Assembly: GCA_027924585.1 (NCBI GenBank)
Contig: BSBM01000592.1
Coordinates: 1,054,001 to 1,118,000, forward strand
Source: Larix kaempferi
Taxonomy: Eukaryota > Streptophyta > Pinopsida > Pinales > Pinaceae
Direction: 5' to 3'
Length of the DNA stretch: 64,000 bases
In this document: in pieces, positions 47,714-61,499 of the stretch
How the letters are laid out: each line of letters starts with the position of its first letter
Numbering within the stretch: position 1 is the stretch's first letter
The notes under the pieces: generated by a model
What the model saw: only the letters and a program-made list of their open reading frames with translations
Told to the model about the DNA's origin: nothing
Database searches by the model: none
Program-made: the position numbers and the translations under genes

Positions 47714-50677
47714 TCAGGGACATGCAAAACTAGCTCCAAGCGCATGGAACAAAGCTATGCCTAATGCAAGGAACATGAGCAATATAAGGACACTCAGGGT
47801 GTGTCTCCTCCAGGTAAAAGGTGTCAAATTGCAAAGGCAAAATGATACAAGGCTTAGCAGAAATGAGATCAGAGATAGAGGCTTATATAACGAGCTAAAA
47901 GCGTGGAAGCCGGCTTCAAGCTCATTAGCGCAAGCGGGATCATAACAGATGCATATGCAATTTGAACACAAAGATGGGATCCTTATCAGGGATGGCCAAA
48001 AATATATGAGGAAGAAAGATATGAGGCTTATTCTCAAAGTCATGGTAAATCTATAAAGGCTCCCGAACCTATGTGAAAAACTCAGCATGGGCACCAGAAT
48101 GGCATAAGGGTGCCGACTAGGGTGACCCATGTTAGGTAGGCTCTGCTGTCGGACTGGTGCATGATGCATAAAGAGATGGATAACACACCAATATCCAACA
48201 GGTTCAACCCTATGGCGAATTCGGATGGCAAAAGGTTCAAATGCAACATAACAGCGGGGAAGCCTAAACCTATATGCAAGGTTCCGAATATACTTGACAT
48301 GGTCGCACAAAGTGTCAAAAATGACCAGTAAGCAAGTATACATCCAGCTAAGAATCCTGTCTCCAAGAAACATTAGTACCAGGATCATATCTAAAACATA
48401 TGTAAGGAAAGACCTGATACAAGTCACTGTGGTAGAAATACTTTCAACTTCACTATCATCAACAGCAGGCATAAACAAGGTAGAGTTTTCGAATGAAGAC
48501 TCTATGGTACCCAAGCCCGAGGACTTACAATCAACAAGATCAACTTCAGGATGAAGATCAAAGTTGAAGGACATGATGGAATCTGTAGAAACAAATTCAT
48601 CATCAAGGGAGTTGAAAATTCTAGAAGTAGGATCAAACTCAGCAAGAACATCGATTTGCGGATCTATAGGAGAGTCCAAAGACTCAACAGTAGGAAGATC
48701 AGACTTTAAGGTCAAACCAGGGTTGGACATAACTGCGACTGGATCAACATCCAAATGAATGGCATACTGTACTATAGACTCTAGGAAAACTTCATCGAAA
48801 GGAAGTATATCATCCCAGATAGAACACATATCTAAACATTCATATGGAGGTGTCACTTGGTCAAAAGTTGGGACCAATTCCCAAGAAGGTAAGCATGAAT
48901 TCAGAGACTTCTTCTCAGTAGCATTTGAACTCAAGGAACAATATGCCACAACATTCCCATGTGACATAGTAGTGCCTAATGACGAAGGACCTGACTGGTC
49001 TACAATTGGGTAATAAGGAGGATCAACGAATGCAAGCTGGTCGATGGTGACAATGTTTTCGTTATGAGGGAAATGCATCACACAAAAAAGCGTAGACACC
49101 ATAGCATGCATAGCATAAACGTAATCACGCCCGAGGATCATATCAAAGTCCATAGGGTCCTTTAAAACCATAAAATCAACTAAGACTGTTTTTCCACCCA
49201 AAGTAACAGGTGCCTGATGGAGGAATCCAAATGGTTCACTAGGTCTTTTATCGAAGGTCAATGGCCAATTAATAGCTGGAATAACATTAGGGAAACCCAA
49301 ATCTCTCCAAGCATAAGTGGATAAGATACTAACAGAAGCACCTTCATCAACAATGCATCGATCAACTGTATGGTTCCCGATATCAACCTTTATTTGGAAA
49401 GGTGTCGAAGAAGGAAGACGAGGCTCGGCTAGACTATTCCAATCAAAGGAAACGGTCCTAGGGCTTGGTAGGGGTTCACATGGCACAGATGAAGTGCCCC
49501 CTTTTTCAGGAATATCCAAACTGGTAATGCATAAGACTTCCGACGTAGGTGCATCAATCTTTGCAAGACTGATGGGATCGGTCGAAGATTGCATCGATTC
49601 GATCACTTCACTCTCCGAAGGAAGAGTGGGGTCAACCAAAGATTTCATTGGTTCAACCACTTTATCAACCAAAGGATGATCTAACTGTAGGGAATCTATA
49701 GACAACTCAGGAACAGAGGTTCCTTCAGACATGGACCACACTCTTCTTGCCTCTGGAATGGCAGGGCATTAATGAGTAAGGTGATCTCCCTTACAAAGTT
49801 TACAAGGGAACTTTGGTTTCCGTCCTATAGGTTTAGACTCCTTTACAACGTCAATACTCTCAGCATGACTAGCATTGGCTGACAGCTTGCCCCCAGCATG
49901 ACTTACAGAGGCTGGTTGCTCAGAAGCATCAGACTTTTGAACTAAGGACCACACTTTTTGCACTTCTGGAAGTACAGGGCACAAGTAAGTAAGGTGATCT
50001 CCCTCGCAAAACTTACAAGGGAAATTAAGCTTCTGTTTGTTTGGTTTGTCGACAATGTCAACTCCCTCAGCATGACTTGCAGTGGCTGATCTGGTGTCTC
50101 TAGTCTGACTCACAGGAACTGGTGACTTGTCATTAATATGACTAGCAGTGATCAATGACGTGTCCTCAACATGACTGACAGTGGTTGAAGATAAACTTTC
50201 AGTATGATTTTCAGTGACTAAAATTTTTCTCCCAGCATGACCTCCAGAGGATGGGTAGGTGCCCCCTGCATGATTTGCAGAGGAAGAATGCTTGCCCCCA
50301 GCATGACGTGCAGAGGCTAGGTTGCTGCCCCCTTGTTTTGGCATCTTCTTCCTATTCTTCCCCCGTCTATTCCTTTTAGACTGCTGGCTACTAGTATTGC
50401 TACTTTCACCACATGAGGTAGAAGGAGGAGGAGAATATGTTACTGGAAAAGGAGGCACAGGGTTCTGATGCTCTTGATTTGAGGTGCTCACAAAAGAAGC
50501 GTCAGGAGCATGCAAGGCATTCGGAGTGGAAAACAACCAAATTGGCATCCCAATAGTGAATCCAGGAAGATTCAGAGTAGCCATTAAGGGAGCACCAATG
50601 TTTCCAATGAATGGAACAGCACAAGGATCCCCCGGAACAGGGGTACCTTGATTGGCACTCGTCGGAATGCTAGACAT
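47714..50677 (-). pseudogene. E2 zinc-knuckle/retropepsin/membrane ORF, 987 codons
   Basis: Exactly the same length (2964 nt with stop) and order as the E1 frame: SHAGG-like repeats, two CX2CX3HX4C knuckles, the DEGAS retropepsin and DMILGRDYV block, an acidic region, hydrophobic segments, and a last 30-residue stretch rich in Leu/Ala/Phe before the stop (VLILLMFLALGIALF). One TAA at 49769-49771 lies inside the second knuckle; E1 has CGA (Arg) at that codon. No other break over 987 codons. The ATG at 50677 aligns with that of E1. No RT or integrase is encoded here or elsewhere in E2, so it depends on a partner element. Confidence 0.88.
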
Positions 50678-52681
50678 AGTTTCCTGCTCAAATGAACAAG
50701 AAGTTCTCTAAGGAAAACTAAAACAAGTAGCACAAAGAGCAAACCACTAAAAAAGGTCCTAGGTAAATCAAACCAGGCAAACAAATGCCTTCCGGAGAAG
50801 AGTCTGGGATGATGAGGGCCCAAAACAGATCAATGAAGGAAGAAAGACAGTTACCCGGGGTCCACAATACAATGACTAAGGGTGCAAGCGCTGGAATCAC
50901 CCAAACGCCCTCCCAAAGACCTGCAAGGGATTTCCTTCCACGTCTGTCTTAGGTACAGCAGATATACCCTCTGCTGTCACCTGTGTATGAACCTAAAGTC
51001 AGATACTAAGGATACCACAACACCAAAAAATCCTGGGGGAATAGTCGCTGGTCGAATCAGAAGGTGTGGGCAGGGTAACTGAGCCCGAAACTCGAAAGAG
51101 TCCCCAAACACGATCCAATCCTAGCATATGCTCGAAACAGAAAGTAGGAGGAGTATTCCCAACAATCTGATCTCGCAATGACCTACTGCATAGATCTCAG
51201 GCAAGCTTTGAGTGAAATGGATTTACCTGTGATAATCGAACTACGATTTTTGCGTAATGTGTGATCTTGGGTGGTTTAAGGTTTTTTAAACCCAAGATCC
51301 TAACCAAGACTAGTTGGTGTAGTGTAACCTAGAAAGAAAATGTTACTAGTAAATTTTATTAGAGTTCATTTTAAAGGTTACTTGCTTACTCAAAAAGGTA
51401 GTGGGTGTGTGAGACTGGTTATAATAGAGATAGAGTACTGAAAATGAAATATTTACCATCAAACAAATCTTTTTCTTTTCAATGCAAGTCTTAAAATTCT
51501 GATCTAGAATGCATATGCAAATGCAATTTTTAATATTTCGAATTCAAAAAAGGTAAAAATAAAGTATAAATAAACCTAAGAATGCAGCTACTCAAGAAAC
51601 TAGGTATGCAAAAGAAAACTTGTTCTTTTTTATGCAAAGCACTCTAGAATCTTTTAAGCCACTTGCAAGGTACTCTATTCAGAAAATGAATAAAAATTCT
51701 TTATGCTTTTCAAAGGTAAGAAACAAAACTGAAACTAACCTACTATCAAAGCAAAGCAAAGAAACTTTCAGGTTCTCTTTATGAAACAGTAAAAGCTACC
51801 AAATATGACTTTCAAATTCTTATTGATGTAAGCATGCCAAACATTGGGAAAAGAGTACGAAAACTACTTTTAGACCCAAACGAAGCAAATAAACTACGAA
51901 GAAGTATGGTTTGGTAAATTCAGGTATGCACATAAACAATGCAAACAAGGTCTTGAACAACAGCCAAAACACTTGAGCTTTCACTACAAAAGAAAAACTA
52001 AAAGCATAAGGGAGGATAAGAAACCAACCTAAACAGAGAAATTTCACTCAAATAGATACAAACAGGGTCAAGAAGACTCAAGAGGTTTCAAATCCAGTGG
52101 AAATGGGGCAAGCAAGTTCAGTCAAACTCAAATTAGGGTACAAAACACCAAACGGGTCCACAACCCCCCAACTTGGGTCAACAAGCCCCAAAACTTTCCA
52201 AACAAGCCCAAATTGATCAAAAGAGGTTCAAATCATGAATGTAGGATCAATAAAAGGATGGGATACCACTTACAGTGGTTTAACTCAGACCTAGGGTCAT
52301 CAGGGACCCCATAAAATGCAGCCACAACCCCTAGATTTGGGTCCACAACCCAAAAACTCAAAAAAATCAAACCCAAATTTTGAGCGCTACTGTGTATGAA
52401 GGAAACTAGCGCCCATAGCAGGATGGGCGCTACTGTGCAGAGGAAAAGTAGCGTATGGAAGTTACTGTGATGTACAAACAATAGCGTACAGGTGGAAAAA
52501 GTTGGAAAAATGGGGTTAAAACCACCACACCTGGGTCCACAAAGGTTTGCAAGGGTCAGGAAGGGTCTGTAAAATCCAAGGAGGGCCAAACAAAGCCTAC
52601 TAACTAATCAATAAAATGAACAAATACCATCAAACAACACTGAAGAAATGACCTTGGATACCCCTAAGCAGTTAGGCTTTC
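50678..52681 (-). other. E2 leader (untranslated) region
   Basis: Counterpart of the E1 leader, similar along its length, with the conserved-ending leader frame at 52047-51820. Confidence 0.75.
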
Positions 52682-52697
52682 CCCAGCGGAGTTGCCA
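52682..52697 (-). other. E2 primer-binding site
   Basis: On the minus strand TGGCAACTCCGCTGGG starts three bases after the 5' LTR. Confidence 0.8.
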
Positions 52698-52700
52698 TTC

Positions 52701-53765
52701 TGTTAAGGGAAAAATGCACCTATAGTTCAGGGGAGAAACTACCAACTTACGGTGATAAAGATAGACTTACAAGCATTCTGCAAGTACAACAAATAAATGA
52801 AGAGATTAGGGTTTAGAGATGTAGGAACCTCATTCAGAAGGTTGATCCTAGCTTTGCCTCCCTCGCTCTTCAATGCTTATCCAGTGTCGCAATGCCCAGA
52901 CCTGCAAAACAACTTGATACCTTTCTCAAACACATTTGACTACATATATAATACTTATATCCATAATATAAAGAGGCATCAAACTATAATCAAACAGTAA
53001 TCAAATCTAAGACACATTAATGGGTCATATTTGGAAAGAGAAGAACGTCTGATCTTTATTGATGAATGAAAGCAAGTACATAAATTTATACCTTCCTTCA
53101 AGCTTGGCACTTCACGAAACCTAGATTCAAGGTCTCCTGCTTCTGTTCTCCAAGGATTCCAACCTTTAATCAACTGTGCTAGGGTTTACCAAAACTGAAT
53201 CACAAGAGAGGGGGATGAGGGTATCCATTCCTCCAGCATAACTTTTTAATTGGGCTTAGTCCCCTTCTATGGCCCTTCTACCCTCCTTATATAGTCAATG
53301 AGGAAGAGGAAAAGAAGTTACAACCGCTGAAGAGGTTTCCAAACCAACTTAACTTACTCGAATTTCAAGATTTTGACCAAAACAGGGGTGTACGCTACTC
53401 TACAATAGAAAAAGTCGTGTACACGTGGCATTGAGCGCTACTACTTCAACAGTGGAGTTGTGCTTAGTAGGGTATACACGCTACTATCATTCCTGTGTAC
53501 CAGCGCTCATATTAAAAAATGGCCAAAAACAGGCTTTTCTGCTCATTTTCAGGAGATGGTTTGGTCTGGAAAAATGTTCCTAGGGGTTATATACATCAAA
53601 TGGGTCAAGAATGAGGTAATTTCAACCATTTTTAGTGTCCCAAATGACTCCTCCATCCACAAATGTCCTATTGTGTGACCGAACTTGATCTCAAGAAGTG
53701 TCGTCATGCGACCAAGGGAAGCAAGTGTCGTCACGGACGGAGAGGTGTCATTTCAAGCTATAACA
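52701..53765 (-). repeat. E2 5' LTR (1065 bp)
   Basis: On the plus strand starts TGTTAAGGGA and ends CTATAACA. A TATA box on the minus strand lies at about 53285-53294. Pairs with 44335-45399. Confidence 0.95.
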
Positions 53766-53770
53766 TAAGG
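53766..53770. repeat. Target-site duplication of E2, TAAGG (right)
   Basis: Exact repeat of 44330-44334. Confidence 0.95.
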
Positions 53771-54037
53771 CTCCCATATTTGTGTTCAAATTGCATATGC
53801 ATCTGTTATGATCCTGCTTGCGCTAATGAGCCTGAAGCTGGCTTCCACGCTTTTAGCTCGTTATATAAGCCTCCATCTTTGATCTCATTTCCGCTAAGCC
53901 CTGTATCATTTTGCCTTTGCAATTTCACACCTTTTACCTTGAGGAGACACACCCTGAGTGTCCTTATCTTGCTCATGTTCCTTGCATTAGGCATAGCTTT
54001 GTTCCATGCGCTTGGAGCTAGTTTCGCATGTCCCTGA
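53771..54037 (+). pseudogene. E1 ORF, C-terminal part after E2
   Basis: Last 88 residues of the E1 frame plus stop, in phase with codon 899 at 44332-44334 once E2 and one TAAGG are removed. It starts with a Cys-rich YLCSNCICICYDPAC stretch and ends in a hydrophobic segment (VLILLMFLALGIALF) with a short CP tail. Closely similar to the end of the E2 protein. Confidence 0.88.
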
Positions 54038-54049
54038 CACTCGTCTCCT

Positions 54050-54846
54050 CCCCTTTCGAGCATTCTTCTTTTACTTCGAGCTTCTTAAAAACAGTAAGTA
54101 GGTTTCGAGCATTCTTCTTTTACTTCGAGCTCGTTAAAAACAGTAAGTAGGTTTCGAGCATTCTTCTTTTACTTCGAGCTCATTAAAAACAGTAAGTAGG
54201 TTTCGAGCATTCTTCTTTTACTTCGAGCTCGTTAAAAACAGTAAGTAGGTTTCGAGCATTCTTTTTTTACTTCGAGCTCGTTAAAAATAGTAAGTAGGTT
54301 ACGAGCAGTCTTTCACCTTTCCTTTGAGCTCGTTAAAAATAGTAAGGAGGCTATGAGCATTTCTTTCATCTTCACTTCGAGCTCATTAAAAATAGTAAGG
54401 AAGTTGTGAGCATTTTCTGTATCTCCTTTGAGCTCGTTAAAAACAGTAAGGAGGTCATGAGTTTACTTTTCCGGACTCGTTAAACCTTTACAGAAAAGAT
54501 CCCTATGGAGTTCTTTTAAGCCCTTTTCAGACTCCTTAAATAGGAAAAGTTTGTCGAGCATAGTTGTCTTTTCGGGCTCGTTAAAATAACTGAACCGACA
54601 TCCACTTAGGTATAGAATTACCCCTTTTCCGGGCCTTGGTGGATAATTTACGGAAAAGGTATACTCTAGGTATACTCTTGTGTGCACTAGAAGAGTTCTT
54701 CTTCCATTATTTTACACTTTTTAGGGGAAGGAGACTAACTTTACGAAAAAGGACCTTTGGAGTCGTCTTTAGGGTTTTCAGACTCTTGAAATGTGAAAAC
54801 ACCAAGCGAGCATTTACCTACTCGGGCTCGATGTGAAATCCACGAG
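54050..54846 (+). repeat. E1 tail minisatellite and degenerate repeats
   Basis: About eight units of 48-56 bp (TTTACTTCGAGCTCGTTAAA core) at 54050-54465, then larger degenerate blocks matching the complement of E2 down to about 46870. Similarity to E2 breaks off at 54846. Confidence 0.85.
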
Positions 54847-55230
54847 TGTTAAGATTTAATATGCTAATATAGAAAATAGCAGCATTACATTCCATTTCAC
54901 AATAATAGCATATACAGGATCACTGAAGAAACAACAAGCACAGCATAAACACAAGAGACAGAGATTTATCCTGGGAAACCCTCATGGGGTAGAAAACCCA
55001 GCAAAGCTTCCTCAATATAGATGACCAGCAATATACAAAGATGAAACCCTGAGACATGATCTCCTCCTCCACAATAGAAGACCTCTCCTCCACAAGTGCA
55101 TTATCCTCAAGTGAGTGAGTGTGTCAAATGAGGAACACACCTCCTCTATTTATACAGTACACTGACATATCTTTTACACAAGTACATGTAGGCTCGTATT
55201 TAACCAATGGGTTAAATACCCCACTACTAG
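54847..55230 (-). mobile_element. Copia-type LTR fragment inside the E1 tail
   Basis: Begins TGTTAAGATTTAATATG right at the break in E1 similarity. The minus strand reads like a Copia LTR: a TATA-like TATAAATAG (complement near 55141), a GGGTTTTCTACCCCATGAGG block and the end CTTAACA. E1 similarity resumes only inside its LTR at about 55231, so insertion was accompanied by deletion of more than 1 kb of E1. The right boundary is uncertain. Confidence 0.5.
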
Positions 55231-55960
55231 TAGCGTGTATACGCGATTTTGTATATTGTAGAGTAGCGTACACCCCTGTTTTGGTCAAAATCTCGAAATT
55301 CGAGTAAGTTAAGTTGGTTGGGAAACCTCTTGAGCGGTTATAACTTATTTTCCTCTTCCTCACTAACTATATAAGGAGGGTAGAAGGGTCATGTGAGGGG
55401 ACTAATCCCAATTACAAAGTTATGCTGGAGGAATGGAGACCCTCATCCCCCTCTCTTGTGCTTCAGTTTTGGTAAACCCTAGCACAGTTGATTAGAGGCT
55501 GGAATCCTTGGAGAATAGAAGCAGGAGACCTTGAATCTAGGTTTTGTGAAGTGCCAAGCTTGAAGGAAGGTATAACTTTATGTGCTTGCTTTCATTCATC
55601 AATAAAGATCAGACGTTCTTCTCTTTCCAAATATGACCTATTAATGTGTCTCAGATTTGATTACAGTTTGTTTATAATATGATGTCTTCTTCTATTATGA
55701 ATATCAGTCTTATATATGTAGTCAAATGTGTTTGAGAAAGGTATCAAGTTGTTTTGCAGGTCTGGGCATTGCAACAATGGATAAGCATTGAAGAGCGAGG
55801 GAGGCAAAGCTAGGATCAACCTTCTGAATAAGGTGCCTACATATCTAAACCCTAATCTCTTCATTTATTTGTTGTACTTGCAGAATGCATGTAAGTCTAT
55901 CTTTATCACCGTAAGTTGGTAGTTTCTCCCCTGAACTATAGGTGCATTTTCCCCACAACA
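55231..55960 (+). repeat. E1 3' LTR, 5'-truncated (730 bp)
   Basis: Corresponds to 38866-39590 of the 5' LTR and ends CCCCACAACA. About 330 bases of its start are missing. AATAAA at about 55602. Confidence 0.9.
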
Positions 55961-57950
<1,990 letters not shown>

Positions 57951-57957
57951 ATAGCAC

Positions 57958-59976
57958 TAATGTACTTACTTCTTTGTCTGACAAGTTTTTCGTTAGTTGT
58001 TCCATGGGATCCTTTCCATCTTGATATTCTTGAATATCTTGACTTGCGACAATTTGTAGAACCATCTTTTCAAGTGTCGCCTTATCTTCGAATTTTCCTT
58101 CTTTATTATGATCATTTTTAGTTTTTAGATTTTCATCATTGTATCATTCTACAACTTTAATTCTCTCATAATTGTTGTTAATATTTATTTTATTGACTTC
58201 CTTTATTTTCACGACATCGATATTTTCTTTACAATTGATATTGACATTGTGATTGTCAATATCATCTTGATATTCCATATCATTTCTTTATACCTCTTTT
58301 GTTTCATCGTCCTTATCATCGACTTCCTTAAAAATTCCTTGTTCTGGAGTTTTACTACACAATTTTATAGATTTTTCCATTGGCATGTTAATGTGCCTTA
58401 ATTCTCTACCTTGTAAGAAGCCACAATGAACTTCTGGCAGGCGTGCATACTTTTTACTAATTTTTAGAAATATGAAATTAGGATTTTTGAAAATGTGATA
58501 AATGGAGGTTAGGGTTTAATAAGAAAGGGAAGAGTTTATGTACAGGTGCACAAGTAGACTGGATGCAAGCATAGGGAAAGGTGCAAGGGAGAGGTAGTGT
58601 GTATGGTGATGAGTAGGGGACTACGTGAGGAGGAGGGAACAATGAAGGGGACAACGATGGAGGGAATCGAGTGGACGCTCTAGCAAGGAGGGAGATGGAG
58701 GCGTATGGGATAGGATTTGCAGCCAGGGGCATCGGTTGAGAGATGAGCAATGAGTGGAGCAACGATGCAACGTGGGTTGTGTGAGGAGGAGCAAATGGAT
58801 CAGTGACGCGAGAGGAGGGGATGTAAGGAGCGTGGGAGGAGTGGAGTAAGTGGAGCAGTGAAATGGGAGATGAGGTGGAGTAAGGCGAATCAAAGGAGGG
58901 ATGGAGTAGGTCATGGATGAGAATGGCAGGTGTATAGTAGGGGAGAATGGACATGTGGGTGTAGATGGGATATGCGTGGGGGATCGATGGCATTGATGGA
59001 GCTGGAGTATATGATCAGAGTGTTGCGCAGGGGCATGAACAATGGCATAGAGGAGTGGATGGGGTGGTATGAGGAGGAAGCAGGAGACAGTGAAGGTGGA
59101 GTAGCGGCGCGAGAGGAGGGGATGTAAGAAAAGGGGAAAAGGTGGTACGGACAGGCATGAAGGACTGTGTAGGAGAGGGAGTGGATTGGTGTGAAGGTAG
59201 GTAAATAAGGGAGGAGTGCAGGAAGAGGGAGTGGATTCATGGTGAGCATGGTGAGGATGCAGGTGAGCATGGTGAACGTGTAGTAGGTGGCAAAGTGGAT
59301 GGTGTGTATTGAAGAGGGATGGAGGAAGAGATATGGGGAGTAGCGCGGCAGAGTGATGTAGTGTAGGCTAGAGCGTGTGGGAGTAGGGGAGAGAAGGTGC
59401 ATTGGTGTGAGGACGTCAGTTGAAGGTGGCTAGAGTGAGTAGAGGTTGGTGCGTTGTTCTAGGTTAAGGAGGTGATGGGAGGCGTGGAGGAGATGGAGAA
59501 TGTGGGGTGTATGAAGTGCAAGCACAGAGTTTGTGGTTGAGTTGCGGTGGAGGGAGAGTGTGCAGCGTGGAGGGAAGGAGCGATGGGTGATGGCCAAGAT
59601 GAGTGGATGGATTGGTAATGGAACGATATGGAAGCAAGTAGGAGTGAAATGTATAGGAAAGCGAAGAGTGAAGGAACGGAGGGAGAGGGGGCGTTATGCA
59701 GCCCCGGATTGGATGAGGATGTGATGGAAAATAGCAAGAATGGAGAGAATGCTTCGAACCAAGAACCAAGATCTCTGATACCACTTGTAAGCTACCAAGC
59801 TTACATATTGGAATATTTATTGAATGATGAATATTACATTGACAAGATTACATTATATATGCATGCTAATCTATGAATGGTCGCACCTTGAAAGGAGGTG
59901 ACTTTGACCATTAGTACTAATTAACGTAATTATTAATATTTATTAATAATAATAATATACTATTAGGTATATTATA
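57958..59976 (-). mobile_element. Element T, truncated copy in duplication B
   Basis: Contains the acidic/Lys-rich relic (58425-57958), the G/A-rich interior, primer site TGGTATCAGAGAT (complement of 59772-59784) and one LTR (59786-59976, about 22 bases shorter than its counterpart). The other LTR is missing at the duplication breakpoint. Confidence 0.85.
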
Positions 59977-60298
59977 GGCTATGAATGCAACTATTTAGGC
60001 AGTTTGGTTACATGGGATCTTGACAGATTTTGACATTCAAAATTCTCTTTCAGTATACCTTTTCTATGATAATCAAATCTTCATAAGGATCTCCAGTGAT
60101 TCAGTTCGGAAGTAGAGGACCAAACATATTGAGGTTCACATGCACTACATCAGGGAGCTAGTGCACAATAGGACCATTTTACTGCATTATTGTCCTACAG
60201 AGGAGATGATTGCAGAAATTTTCACAAAGTTTTTACTCAAAAGATATTTTCCTATACTAGATCTCTACTTGGTGTAAAAGCTGCTTGAGTTCCCCACT
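59977..60298 (+). pseudogene. Copia C2 RNase H C-terminus, copy B
   Basis: Duplicate of 34436-34748 with the same stop near the QK position and the same end motif. RTKHIEVHMHYIRELV and HYCPTEEMIAEIFT are visible; a small deletion near 60229 shifts the frame locally. Confidence 0.8.
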
Positions 60299-60452
60299 GT
60301 TCATTTTTGAGGGGGGGATATTTTTCCCATGAGGTTTTTCCCCATTTCCTTATTTTCATGAACAGTTCATTTTATCATTTATTTGATAGTATGGGTGACC
60401 TTTGGCCTTAGTAACAAGGGCTTAGGATGTCCAAGTTTGGATCAAGGGGGAA

Positions 60453-61020
60453 TGTTAGGATAACTAATACTCCATCCTTGTCCTACTTAGCATTATTTTC
60501 TTTTTCCTGGTAGTTGATGATGTCATTTACCCCTAGTGGTGTGAAGATGTCATCTAGTACCCATTAGGAACCTAATGCACCTTGAATGCATTATTTTGGT
60601 CCCACTAGAGTTATTTCCCTACATTTTAGGAGCTAAATCTATGTTCTAGTTCAGTCCACCTGAGTCCTTGAAATCTATTGGCGGTTTTAGCTCCGATCAC
60701 CACTAATTGTGATCTAATCGCCATTTTTCACCTACTTTGCATGCAGAACTCACTAATGCACCCTCCTTGGTCATTTAACTGACTATGTCTTTAGTTGACT
60801 GAGTTTTGGTTCAATTGATTTGAGTCTGGGACTTTCAGAGCACTCCAGTGGTGACAATTCCTATGCTAGACAAACTGAGACTCGAATTCTCCTAGGATAT
60901 TCAAATTCTCTCTATCATAACATATTTTTGGACTATATTGATTAATGGATAACGTTACACATTTATGCTTCCATATGAGTTCCAATTCATGATAAATTTT
61001 ACTACTATTTTCACTGCAAT
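60453..61020 (+). repeat. Probable Copia C2 3' LTR, copy B (end uncertain)
   Basis: TGTTAGGATAAC preceded by the purine run ATCAAGGGGGAA. Better preserved start than in copy A. The right end is not fixed. Confidence 0.5.
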
Positions 61021-61250
61021 TTTCATTGTAATTCACTTTTTCTTCTCATTCTTTCATTGTGAGGTATTCTCATCTCTATGATCCATTGTGACTTAGAATT
61101 TCACAATTAAACCATAGATATAGAGCCTACTTCTTTGTAAGTGACCTGTAGAAATTTTAATAAAAATCACAACTATGTTTCCATAAAAATAAACATGGCA
61201 TAATATCATCATAAACACAAAGCCATCACAACATTATTTCCATATCAGAA

Positions 61251-61308
61251 GCATGGATAAATTGAAACAAGTATTGAGCACAATACTTCTTTCAATTTAT
61301 CCATGCTG
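61251..61308. repeat. 27-bp hairpin, copy B
   Basis: Same inverted repeat as 35711-35768 with one mismatch in the stem. Confidence 0.9.
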
Positions 61309-61353
61309 ATATATTCTTCATGTTGATCTTGATGTTTATATATTGGGCACATT

Positions 61354-61355
<2 letters not shown>

Positions 61356-61423
<68 letters not shown>

Positions 61424-61455
61424 AATGACTAACTTGGATATACATATACATACAT

Positions 61456-61486
<31 letters not shown>

Positions 61487-61490
61487 TATC
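61356..61490. repeat. Expanded (TA)n and (GATA)n microsatellites
   Basis: A TA run of about 60 bases is followed by GATA repeats near 61457-61484; copy A has only a short TA run here. Confidence 0.92.
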
Positions 61491-61499
61491 CAATGACTA

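Larger units (their letters stand above)
44335..53765 (-). mobile_element. LTR element E2, minus strand, nested in E1
   Basis: Intact-looking 9.43-kb element with two 1065-bp LTRs (44335-45399 and 52701-53765), primer site at 52682-52697 (complement), leader, one 987-codon frame, minisatellite arrays, and a polypurine stretch (TTAGGGGGCATC on the minus strand) next to the 3' LTR. Target duplication TAAGG. Same family as E1 and in opposite orientation. Confidence 0.95.
38536..55960 (+). mobile_element. LTR element E1, RT-less retropepsin family, split by E2
   Basis: Plus-strand element with a 5' LTR (38536-39590), primer site, about 2-kb leader, one long frame (41638-44334 continuing 53771-54037), a minisatellite tail, and a 5'-truncated 3' LTR (55231-55960). 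E2 occupies 44335-53765. The flanks fit a target duplication CCCAC at 55961-55965; the left copy is now TTCAC (38531-38535), two C-to-T changes away, and an undisturbed neighbouring array unit at 56326-56345 supports this. The part between 54847 and 55230 has been replaced. Confidence 0.88.

Noticed and set aside
48294-49679. Plus-strand frames of 64-120 codons over E2, and matching minus-strand frames over E1 (42660-44012)
   Set aside because: Antisense shadows of the long zinc-knuckle/retropepsin frame; they recur only because the sense strand is conserved.
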